A stretch of 64,000 bases of DNA. Source: Erythrocercus mccallii. Taxonomy: Eukaryota > Chordata > Aves > Passeriformes > Dicruridae. The stretch lies in the NCBI GenBank assembly GCA_013397435.1, contig VZRG01000032.1, forward strand, positions 1,162,931 to 1,226,930, read 5' to 3'. Of the stretch, positions 53,501-64,000 are shown piece by piece (position 1 is the first letter of the stretch; every line of letters starts with the position of its first letter). The position numbers and the translations under genes are program-made. Below the pieces are notes generated by a model, which saw only the letters and a list, made by a program, of their open reading frames with translations, was not told where the DNA came from and made no database searches.

Positions 53501-54607
53501 GGTGATGAAGTGATATCTTCTTTCCATAGCAAACAATGTGGCTTTCTTTTCATTCAGAAACATATTTTTGAATTTACATTTTGTGGAAAAAAATGCTGTA
53601 GGTAGTATGCCCCAATTAACATCTGATGCTCCCCTTACAGTGCTGTTATTCAGTTGTTTTTCTGGAATAAATATGCCAATATGTACTTAGACCCTGATGG
53701 ACTGTTTTAAAAATACTGTTTGGTGTATTTCACTGATTTTTCACACTTGGTCTGTTCTTTAAACAGGTATAAAAGGTGGTATAACTGGCAAATGAAGATA
53801 ATGTACTAAAAATAGTATCTGATTGTTGTAACAAGTTCATAACATTTGGGTATTAGTTCTAGCAGATAATAGGCATTGTGTCATGTTTAAGTGGAAGGGT
53901 GATCTCACAGTTAAAGCACTGCATGGAGAATTGCAGATGAAGTCTAAGCAATATGCTTAGTACAGATAAATAACACTGGGAGAGGTTTTGTGAAATTCTG
54001 TGGCTGTCCTAAATTATGTAGGAAGGGAAAACATTAAACCAAAATGTTGGTTAGCACAGGAATTGGCAGTCAAATTTTTGTCCCTCACTGTTTGAGCTTA
54101 GGTTTAGCCACTTAGAAGAAGAAACTGCATGGTTACATTTCAAATAGAAACAATGTAACTTTAATGTGACCTTGTTTAGAGCTACGCAGGGTGCTGTTGG
54201 AGAAACGTGCTTTTACATTTTCTACTGTGAAAGGGTAATTTATACTTTCATATGCAAGGGTTGGTGGAAGCATGTTTTCAACTTCAGCTATAGAAAAACT
54301 TCCTACCAAAACCAAAACAAACCCAACAATGGTTAGACTTTATTATTTTCTGCAATATGATCCAAAATCCATTCTGCAGTGGAATCTCAATGTGCATTTT
54401 CAGAATTACTCAATCCTTAGCTGCTCAGATTAATCTAATAGGGCAATGAAATACTAGAACAAAAATGGTTATTCAATCAGCCACAGTGTTTTCTGTTCTC
54501 AGGATCTCTTTTCTTCACTCAAAAATCGTGCAAACGGAATACTGCATCCCACAGCTGCTATATGCTTAACAAATATATAAAAAGTGATAATGACGAGTCA
54601 GTGCAAC
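50561..54607. other. NEBL 5' flank, no gene recognised
   Basis: Ordinary AT-rich sequence upstream of the CpG island. No divergent coding exon with splice sites is visible, so a bidirectional coding partner is not supported. Any distal enhancers cannot be recognised from sequence alone. Confidence 0.65.
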
Positions 54608-54800
54608 TTATAGGATCGTAGAATATGTTGAGTTGGAAGGCACCCATCAGGATCATCAAATTCAACTCCTGGCCCTTTGCAGGATGCCCCAAGGATCCCA
54701 CCATGTGCCTGAGAGCATTGGCTGAACATTTCAACTCAGATAGGTTTCGTGTTGTGACCACTTCCCTGGGAAGCCTGTTCAGTGCTCAACCACCCTCTGG
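54608..54800 (-). mobile_element. CR1 LINE 3' end, short fragment
   Basis: The plus strand reads TAGGATCGTAGAATATG, then GAGTTGGAAGGCACCCATCA, GGATGCCCCAAGGATCCCACC and GGGAAGCCTGTTCAGTGCTC. This is the reverse complement of a CR1 3' UTR. The copy is under 200 bases and diverged. The element lies on the minus strand. The right boundary is approximate. Confidence 0.85.
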
Positions 54801-57800
54801 ATGGGCCATAGAATTGCCTACAAGAAGGGGCTCTTATTCTCTTAGTATTAATGTTGCAGTGGAAATTTCTTTTATGCATGGGGGTAATATTTTGCCTGAT
54901 TAGTTGGATATTTCAGGATTCCTGAGTAATAATTTCACTTCATGTTACGAGAAAAGCTTAGTGAAAATGGGCCGGTTACTTGAATTATGCTGAGCAGAAA
55001 GTTGTTACCTAGCTCATTTGGTTTGACCTTACAATAGCTAATTTGTGGCAAAAAGTAGATTGAAAACGTCATTAAGGTGCAAGTCTCGTTACCTTTGTAT
55101 ATGTTTTTAAAAAGCATTTGGCATTAGTGAAGCATACAATCTCTGTAATTCAGGTGCACAAAGCAGGTAGAGTTTTGAGGATAACAATACACAAGATGTT
55201 CTGAGAATTTGGCAGTGCATGCTTGAGTGTTAGCTGCTTTGGCGGGCATGCCCAGAGAGGGAGACACGTGAACACGCAGAGAAAGCTGTAGCCACACATC
55301 CAATACTTTGTAGATTATGACTTGGTGTGACTCGGGAATGTAGAAACAGTCAGCCTGACTCAGGGTTCAGTAATGTATTCTAATATCACAGGCTGGGGTG
55401 CTGCACACCCTTCTCATTAAACTTGCATGTCTGAGAGTGCACCTGGCTACCAGGGCTGTGCTGGTCCCAGTGCCTCAGCTCAGCCATTCCATCCCTCATT
55501 CCACCTACAGAGCAAGGTGAGGAACTAGCAGGACACAAAACAGCACTTGCATAGAAAGGAGTCTGAAATCTGGAAGCCTCCAAACCAAATTTCCACCTTC
55601 AGTGACAGAGCTTAGAATAAATATACATTATTAGTACTTTATTTGGTTTTTATAATTCCTTCTCCTTTGTTACAGTCACTGTATTTTTCAACCCAGTTAC
55701 AGCTCAGAGGATGTTCTAGACACATAATTGAATATTTTTGATTTATGTATATTGCATTGAATGTGTTAGGAATTTTTTTATCAGCTCTGTTGTTACATCC
55801 TTCTACTCAGAAAAACATAATGCTACCATGTTTTGCAGGAATAAAAACAAATTAATAAAAAAAATAATTGGGGGGTAAAGTCTACATTTTTTGCTTCATA
55901 AATTAACTACTTGTCATCAAGTAATTTATACAGGAATTAAAAGCTATCATCGGAGCTCTTGGAGAAATTGAAGAAGATTGTCTTCTGTCAGCCCCTATAT
56001 CCTGTGTCAAGAATTAAAACTAGTTGCTTTATCTCAATTCAAAGAGATTTTTAAGAACTTTACCACTACAGACAACAAATCCAAAACAGACAAAAATCTC
56101 TCTGCTGAACTGTAGGCTAAAGAAGGACAGACTGTTAATTATTCATTCTGTTTTAATACCTATTACTATTACTAAAGCTACTTGGTTTTGCTTATGAAGA
56201 TTAAACAGAATGAAAAGGTTATTAATTGTGGATATTGTTCATTGCTCTATATTTAGCCTGAGAACAAAATAGGAATTTGAAAATAGAGTTATGGTCTTAA
56301 ACTGAATTTTAGAATCCAATGAGAGGGTTCTGGTAGCATTGAATAAAAGAAAACAATGCCATTATTCATATTCTTGTCTATGCAACCACTTTCCCATTAT
56401 TTCCAAAAATAGTAGTTGAGTAGCTTCCTGCCTAAATAAACAGTTCATGTGGATAGAACTTGGGCTATAAAGCTTTTTAAAATGAGATTTCCTTTTTTTG
56501 AAGCTGAACAACATAGTGAAATACAGGAAGGGTTGGGCTGTGATTGGACTGGATTCTTTAAGTTAATGTTTTAAAAGGTTACGTGACCAATTCAGAGTAA
56601 CTTAAATACACTTACTCTGTAGATGGCCTGGAAGTATCGTAGGGAATACGCGATACTCCTCCATTGCCAGAAGAAATAGCCTCTTGTAATAAAGATACAT
56701 AATCATTAACAAGCTTAACTCTGGGCTTCAGGGGAATCTGAGTTTCCAACCCTTCTAGAAAGATTTTTAAATTCTGCCTTCACAGTGCAGACCTGACAAA
56801 TCTCACACATCAAGAGGGAGTCTCACACGTTTAGCTCCCAAACTCCCTCCCCTGCAGCTCGACCTGTTTCACGCTCATTTGCAGCACTGTGCCACGGCTG
56901 CTCTCCCATTCTGTAACCCCACGCGCAGGCACAGCTGGATGGCCCAGGCTGCAGTCTGCCAAACTCTCCCAGCTACTGAGGGGTATCAGGAAAAGATCAG
57001 CAAAGAGGAGCAGGATGCACAATGCAGCATGGCTGCATTGCTGAAAAGAACAATGGATTCCAGGGGAATTCCTGGAAATACTAGCAAAATCTCTTTCCAG
57101 AAAATAAGGAGTAAAATCTCCTCATAGCTCAATGTATTTTTCCAATGTATGTTACTTTTTAAGTTTTCTGTTTTGAACACAGACTGTGAGTTCTAAGGCT
57201 ATTAAACAATGTATTACAAACTTTTAAAAATATAATCTATAAATAAACAAATAAAAAATACAGATCAGATACACTATAGGTTTAGGTCAGCAAGACAATG
57301 AGTGGTGATATTCCTCTCCCAGCAATAAATTGGCTTCTGCAGCACCATTCCTGATGCTAGGCTTGCAGAATATGCTAATGGAGTAAGAGAAAGGATTGAG
57401 GAAAATTACCTTCCTGAACATACCTGGAGATAAACTGCTAAAAGCACAATAGTACCTTTAGCAAAGCCCATCTCATTTTGAGCTCAGCTCAGACACTTTA
57501 AAGATGTGACTGAGTTCTTCCTTATACCTGAATTTTTAAAAATAGATCTTCAAATGATGGAAAGATTGGGAACAAATGGCCAAGACAGAGACCCAGCCTT
57601 CACCCTCACCACTGTATGGCTCTCTGTGACCCGAAGGGCACCATTTCTGGCTTGGTGCACTGCTGCTTTCATTGAAAAGCCACGAATAATAACTTGGAAG
57701 CAAATGTCCTCTCTCCAACATCTTTTGAATTGTATTTTCATAGGCTTCTTTACTGGACACAGAACAAATTCTTATTTTAACCATCTTCCTAAAGACAGAA

Positions 57801-59389
57801 CTATCATACAGAGTTATATAAGCATTAAAAAGGAAAATACACAATTTATTTCTGTTGTTTATTTTAAATTAAGTAAAACTGCAATAGAAAATTAATAATC
57901 CCTGGAAGTTTTTCAAATATCTTGACTGTTGTAACTGATATGGTTGTGCTATTGTTGTACATATAGAAACTTTATTAAATCTGTTTCATCTTTTTAGTCT
58001 GAACCTATTATTTTTATTTCTTTCCCCTTGGCATGAGGCAACATAGGAAATAGCAGACACAATGTCACTGTCATGGAAAAGATGCATGTGCCTTTCTTTG
58101 CATCATATGTCTGCACTTGCTCATGACTAAAAAGTTAGAAGACAAGAAACAAAACTAATTGTTCAGCCAAAAATTCATCTGAGTAGTCTAGACCTTAAGG
58201 AAGACTGTCAATAATGTTGCATTTTGGAGGAGAGCTTTTTTAGATATGATACAAAGCACACACAAAACAAAGAGGAACTTCGAAAAGAGACTACCTTTCC
58301 TTCCAACCTTTAGAATTGCAGCTAGCACATTAACTTTAGACTCAAAAGTAAATGGAGAGCAACATTTGACATAAATTAAATATTCTAACGTATAATTGAG
58401 TATTTTCAGTGCGAAGTTCTCATTTTTCCTTGACAGCTTTCTATGAATTATTTTAAATGTTGTCTTAGGAAATGCAATTATTATATGGAGCATTAAGCAG
58501 AGCACAAATATTGGTACACTGCAGAGACACCAGTTAATTTTCTTTTGCCTACTGAACCATAAACAAAGGGAAACAGCATAGTTAAATAGTTCTAAAGTTA
58601 CATAGCAGCAAGCAGCAAGTTGCCATGTGAAGGATACAGTTTTGGAACACGATCCAGGGGGAATTATTGTGAAGTTACACTGTACAGAATATTTCATTCA
58701 TTTAATTCACCCTATAAAAGTCCTATGGTGGATTCCCCTGTATCTACCCCTTCCCTGCTGTAAACTGCAGACCAAATAGTCAACCCAAACCAGGGTGGCT
58801 TGGTTGCAGAATACATTTCACATTGTCATAAGAGTGGCATACTTGGTCCATCAAGGGAAGGAGGAAAAACTCGAGATCTTGTTTTTCAGAGCCTCTGCTG
58901 ATGTGACTGTCGGGCAGCCAGAGCGCCCTGTCCTGCAGCAGCAGTTGTATGAGGCAGCATGTCACATCTCCTGCCTCAGAGCAGAAAACTCTCCTATGAA
59001 GGATTAGGACCACAGCCTAACCTTCACAGCCATGAAGTTACCAGTCCTAAGAGAGCTTCCCAAATTAATCAGTGTGCCGACAGCACCTGATGTCCCTGGA
59101 CTGCTGGCATTTGATTCAACGCATGTTGAAACCAATTGAAACAATTTTACTAACATCTGTGCGTGCTAGGTTAGAATTTAAATACAATAGACTATTTATT
59201 TTGCACTAAGGAGGGGGTTCAGCATAAACAGAAAACTGTGTAGTTGATTATGTGCTGGCACCATACACCACCTTTAAATGTCATGAGCTCCTTCTGCACA
59301 CCAGTTAATGCAAGTGGACAGGAAGTTACTGAGATGGAGTTTTGCATAGGTATAATCTTTCTCTTCATCACAGTTAACTGTGATGAAAG
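54801..59389. other. NEBL upstream DNA, no gene recognised
   Basis: AT-rich sequence with chance ORFs only. They include a 129-codon plus-strand frame at 57506-57895 and a 169-codon hydrophobic minus-strand frame at 58188-58697. Neither has family motifs, and frames of this length are expected once or twice in a window this size. Confidence 0.6.
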
Positions 59390-61627
59390 AGAGGCCAGAG
59401 GGGCTGGTGCAGAAGGTGAAGCTCAAGGGCAGACTGGGCTGCAGTGGCCATGAAAAGATCAAAATCCTTGGGGGAGAAGGGAGGAGTCACAGCAAGCTTG
59501 CTACTCGAGACTTCAGAAGAGCTGACTTTAGCCTCCTCAGGGATCTGCTTGATAAAGAACAGTGGGATATAAAGCCCTGGAGAGAAGAGGATCCCAAGGA
59601 ATTTCATTGATATTCAAAGATCACCTCCTCCAAGCTCAGGAGCAATGCATCCTGACAGAAAGGAAGTTCAGAAAAAAATGCCAGGAGCTCCTGGTCAAAC
59701 TTAAACACAAAAAAGAAGCTACAGAGGGTAGAAGCAGAGGCAGGTAGCCTGGGAGGAGTACAGATAGATTATCCAAGCAGCCAAAGCTAAAGCCCTGAAA
59801 GAATTAAATCTGACCAAGGATATCAAGGGCAAAAAGAAAGTCTTCTATAGATACACTGGTGATAAAAGGAAAACTAGGGAAAATGTGAGCCCTCTCTGAA
59901 AGAAAAGGGAAACCTTGGTAAGAGAGGACATGGAGAAGGCTGAGGTATTCAACAACATTTTTGTCTCAGTCTTCACCAGCAAGTGCTCCAGCCACACCTC
60001 CTGCATCACAGAAGGGAAAGGCAGGGAGTGGGAGAATGTAGAACCACCCATTATGGGAGTAGATCAAGTTTGAGACTACCTAAGGAACCTGAGGATGCAC
60101 AAGCTCCCAACCTCTGTGGGACCTGATGAGATGCATCCATGGGTCCTGAGACAGCTGGTGGAGGAATTTGGCTAAGCCACTATCCATCGTATGTGAGAAG
60201 TCATCATAGTCTGCTCAAGTTCCTACTGACTGGAAAAGGGGAAATATAACCCTCATTTTTAAAAGAGGGGAAAAAATTAGCACTCAGGAAACTACAGGCC
60301 AGTTAGTTTCACCACAGTGTGTGGAAAGATGATGAAACAGATCCTCCTAGAAGTTATGTTAGAGCACATTGAAAATAAGAAGGTGATTTGTGACAGCTGA
60401 CATGGCTTCACTAAGGAAAAATTACTAAGGAAAAATAACCGGTCTGGTGACCTTTTATGATGGGGTTAGAGTGTTGGTGAATGAGGGAAGAGCTACTGAC
60501 AGCATCTACCTGGAATTGTGCAAAGCCCTTGACACTGTCCTACATGATATCCTTGTCTCTAAACTGGAGAGTTGTATTTGACAGATGGACACTCAGCAGC
60601 TAACTCTGCTAACTCAAAGAGTTGTGGTCAATGCCTCAATGTCCAGTGGAGACCAGTGACAAGTGGTGTTCATCAGAGGTTGGTATTGGGACCAGCACTG
60701 TTTAACATCAGCAGTGGGATTGAGGGTACCCTCTGCAAGTCTACCAATGACACTGGGCTGTGCAGTGCCCTTGACATACTCTAGGGAAGGGATGACATCC
60801 AGAGAGACCTTAATAGGCTGGAGAGGTGACCCTGTGCCAGCCTCATGAAATTCAACAAGGCCAGGTGTAAGATCCTGCAACTGAGGGTATCCCAAGCAGA
60901 AGTACAAGCTGGCTGGAGACTGGATTGAGAGCTCTGAGAAGAAAAACACCACTTGGGAGTGTTGGTGGACAAGAAGCTGTCAAGATTCTTGATCCAGCAG
61001 TGTGTGCTTGCCCAGAAAGACGACAATATTCAGGGCTGCATCCAAAGAATTATAAGCAGCAGGTCGAGGGATGTGACTCTCCCCCTCTGCTCTGGGCTTG
61101 TGAGACCCCACCAGGAGAGCTGCATCCAGCTGTGAGGCCCCAAAGATAAGAAGGACACGGATCCATCGGAGCAAGTCCAGAGGAGGCCCTGAAGATGATC
61201 AGAGCTAGAGCACCTCTCCTATGATAGCAGTCTGAGAGATGGGGCTTTTCAGCCTGGAGAAGAAAAGGCTAAAGGGAGTTGGTGATCATTTTCTAGCACT
61301 TAACAGGGAGTCTGCAAGGCAGTTGGAGAGGGACTTTTTACAGTGACATGTAATGATAGGACAAGGGGAATGGCTTTAGACTGAAACAGGGTGGGTTTAA
61401 ATGAGATGTTAGGAAGAAATTCTTTACTGTGGAGGTGGTGAGACGCTGAACAGGTTGTTGAGAGCAGCTGTGAATGTCCCATCCCTGAAAGTGTTTAAGG
61501 GCAGGTTGGACAGGGCTCAGAGCAACCTGGTGTAGTGGAAGGTGTCTGTGCCTAAGGCAGGGGGTTGGAACTTGGTGATCTTTATGGGCCATTACAATCC
61601 AAACCATTCTAGGATTCTATGATTCTT
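59390..61627 (+). mobile_element. CR1 LINE with decayed reverse transcriptase (about 2.2 kb)
   Basis: This is a sense-strand CR1 copy covering the 3' half of ORF2 and the 3' UTR. Recognisable pieces include RADFSLLRDLL near 59515, the reverse transcriptase segment GVHQRLVLGPALFNI near 60665-60710, and a decayed active-site block reading STNDT near 60740 where functional copies have an aspartate pair. Further on are MGVLVDKKL at 60953 and SRSRDVTLPLCSGLVRPH near 61050. The 3' UTR is typical (AGGAAGAAATTCTTTACTG, GAACAGGTTGTTGAG), ending ATTCTATGATTCT. Stops and frameshifts interrupt it throughout, so it is a dead, 5'-truncated copy. It inserted upstream of NEBL in opposite orientation. Confidence 0.93.
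60572..60784 (+). pseudogene. Remnant of CR1 reverse transcriptase palm
   Basis: A 70-codon open stretch of the broken CR1 ORF2. Residues 32-46 match the conserved G-V-P-Q-G-S-V-L-G-P-type block of LINE reverse transcriptases, with P and G altered. Residues 57-61 fall where the catalytic F/Y-x-D-D motif belongs, but the first Asp is Asn here. The flanking frames are closed, so no active enzyme can be made. Confidence 0.8.
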
Positions 61628-63344
61628 TTATTTCTGGGGGCCATTTCAAATACTATTGTACTGAATTACTTTAGAAAAGCTTCAGAACTGTTTATCCGTA
61701 GATCCTGATAAATAGATGTTAACCACTCCAAATCAGCTTTCAAAGAGGTTCTTAGTAAAAAAAAATTCACGATTGCAGAAAACCTAATAGTGCAACACCC
61801 TGGAAATTGTACTATGGGAACACTTTCAAACAAAACACAGAACACAGTAAACTTCCCCAATTTGATGTTATCAAATTACTTTAAGAGAAAAATGACAAGA
61901 CAACAGTTATGCTTCTTTGGCGTAAAAATGCATGCCCCACCAATTATCATTCAGAAAGGTTGTCTCAGTTCACATACTTAGGACCTCAACACCTGCTGTG
62001 TCGGGCTCTCCATAAGTTAAGCAAAAACCAGATTTTATAGACTTTTCTGGATTGGCACTTGGCAGATTTCCTTTGCTCAGCATGTATTCCAACGGCGGTA
62101 AATATTGAGGTCAATATATAAATGTCATGGGAGATAACTGCAGCAGCTACAGTACATCTGCTCTCCATAAATCCAGGTAAATAAGGCAGGATTGCACTGT
62201 AGATGAAAAGTTATATCCTATCAGAAAACTTTCCCCACAAGTAAAACTGAAATTGCACCTGTGTATCTACACTGGTGAGGCTGCAGGGCCAACTCTAACA
62301 CCACAAACATCTTGACACCAAATTAGTCAGTCCATACGGTGTTTTTACCTCATGTCTTTGTGCTTGCTCCCTCTGGTAACTTCTGAGTGCCTCTGCAGTG
62401 GGAGGGTGACTGATATGATGGATCCAGCATATTACTTAGTATTCTACAGTCCTACTCAGTAAGAGATCGCAACCCTATTTTTAGAAGAAAATACAAAAAC
62501 ACTATTTAACTGCAAGCATAATGGAAAGAAAAAAATCAGGGAATCCATATTTGGAAATTTGTTATAATTAATTGGTTTTCAATTCAGATAGGCATAATTT
62601 TTCTAACACAGCACTCTGCAAAGTTCTTTATGGTCCTGGAAAGGAAAATAATATGCAAAATCATTAAGGGAAGAATACAGGTGCATGTGAGTTGCAGTTG
62701 TAACTATTAATCTACTCAACTAACGATAGATCAGAAAACCCACAAGCTGTCAAATTTTAAAATTACACCAAAATTTGTCAAGCGTGTCCTCACAATTACA
62801 TGTAATAACTGTCATGTGAAATTTCTTCTATTCTTTTTGCTATTCCTACAAACGAACCCGCAAACTGTTCCAAATATAAGTCAAAACCTTCTGCTAGCCT
62901 ACCAAACAGCCTGAAATACAAACCACATATTTACTCTGGGCAACTTAATCCCAAAAATGATAATAATAATCAAAGGTAACTTACAGAGCTAAAATATACA
63001 TCTATAATGTTAATAGAGAATAACAGAAAGTTACAGCATATAAATATGTATTAAACTAAAACATATTTGTTACAAAATAATGAGAACTAATTATAATGAA
63101 ATCTCCACTGATATCCAGCCCTCATGAGTACAGCAGATTAAGAAATGTCTAAGCCTGGCAAGCTTTGGGCTACATTGTGTGGAACTGGCTGTTCTTATAG
63201 CACTGAAAACAGTTTTTTTTTTTCCTCTCCTGACAACAGTGATTTCTTGGATCAAGACAAAAAAGGTCATAAACTTTTTATGGTTTCATTAAAATTTAAA
63301 TCCAGGTTTGTTGTTAAGAAGGATGTGTATGAGTGGGGACAGTA
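61628..63344. other. NEBL upstream DNA, no gene recognised
   Basis: AT-rich sequence without a recognised gene, RNA or repeat. Confidence 0.65.
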
Positions 63345-63470
63345 AAACCCTGGCATAAACTGTCATGATGGAGTCGCTGTCTTTGCCAGGCATTACAAAT
63401 TGTTAGCCAATGTTAAAGTCAACACCTCAGGTGTCAGTCCGAGTAGGATCCCTTCCAACCTACATTGTTT
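63345..63470 (+). mobile_element. Old CR1 LINE tail fragment
   Basis: Sequence such as GATGGAGTCGCTGTCTTTG followed by GTAGGATCCCTTCCAACCTA and a degenerate end (CATTGTTTTAAAACTGTG) resembles the 3' UTR and terminus of an old CR1 subfamily in sense orientation. It is more diverged than the other copies, and its left boundary is approximate. Confidence 0.55.
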
Positions 63471-64000
63471 TAAAACTGTGTCAAGAAATACATAGATAGT
63501 ACTGATCCTGCCTTGAGACAAGATCTAGGGGCTGGTCAATCTTTTGAATTATATTTCAGCCCAATGCTTTGACTCCTCATGTTAACTATGTCAGCTTTCC
63601 ATGGGAGGGATATTCCTTGGCATTTCACATGCCTCTCTGCTGGAAGTGAGCCAGGGTGGGCCTGGGCCGTCCCAGAGGAGAGCAAAGAGACCTCACCAGC
63701 AGGACAAGCATCTGAGGGCACAGGAAAGGAAAAGTGGGCTGAAGCAGGATCCTGCCTTGCAAAACTTACCTTTAATGATGAGCAATTCTGATATTGGGAA
63801 AAGGGACTTCTCAAGAAAATATGGCCTACATTGGAATGAAGAATGTGAATATCCCTTATTTAACAAAATTGCGACAATATGGTCTTCTAATTACATAAGA
63901 TTACATCAGTATTTGGTCCTACTGCATATAAAGGGCAAGTGAAATTCACTTGTAAATACTAGAAGAGCCTAAAACACAACTGGTCTGTAAACAAGACATG
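63471..64000. other. NEBL upstream DNA, no gene recognised
   Basis: Overlapping open frames at 63536-63942 on both strands give a moderately GC-rich patch around 63600-63760. They have no family motifs or splice structure that I can recognise. Confidence 0.55.

Noticed and set aside
57506..57895. 129-codon plus-strand ORF overlapped by a 102-codon minus-strand ORF
   Set aside because: No motif, splice context or codon bias. Both are probably chance.
58188..58697. 169-codon hydrophobic minus-strand ORF
   Set aside because: Frames of this length are expected about once or twice by chance in 128 kb of double-stranded reading. The composition is AT-driven (Phe, Leu, Ile, Lys), with no signal-peptide architecture or recognisable motif.

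Overview
This is a vertebrate nuclear window, most likely avian. The evidence is several CR1 LINE copies with the 3' ends usual in birds, no recognisable SINEs, AT-rich introns, and one sharp 1.5 kb CpG island. Turtles and crocodilians also carry CR1, so the species is not fixed by sequence.

The one confidently identified gene is the 5' end of NEBL, in its LIM-nebulette/LASP2 form, on the minus strand. Coding exon 1 (49629-49697) and exon 2 (48526-48620) together encode the first 54 residues plus two bases of codon 55. That is nearly a whole LIM domain, lacking only the last zinc ligand. Intron 1 is about 1.0 kb. Intron 2 runs off the left end and is more than 48.5 kb. I recognised no later NEBL exon. 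Exon 1 lies in a CpG island (about 49040-50560) that holds GC boxes, a consensus AP-1 site and a chain of three upstream ORFs. Two junctions in that chain are ATGA stop/start overlaps, one of them on the NEBL start codon.

Within intron 2, on the same strand, a 90-codon gene-like ORF at the far left (232-501) may be the last exon of a nested gene. It lacks a usable N-terminal Met, follows a modest 3' splice signal, and has an ATTAAA 73 bases beyond its stop. The rest of intron 2 is AT-rich non-coding DNA. It contains two CR1 copies (29.1-29.6 and 32.2-33.6 kb), microsatellites, an AT-rich inverted repeat, a short tandem duplication, and an isolated CpG-rich spot near 22.3 kb with an X-box-like motif.

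Right of the CpG island (50.7-64 kb) is NEBL upstream sequence. No gene is recognisable there. It holds a short CR1 piece at 54.6 kb, a 2.2 kb CR1 with a decayed reverse transcriptase at 59.4-61.6 kb, and an old CR1 tail near 63.4 kb. Many ORFs of 60-170 codons occur in the window. Apart from the items listed, none shows family motifs or splice signals, and I treat them as chance.
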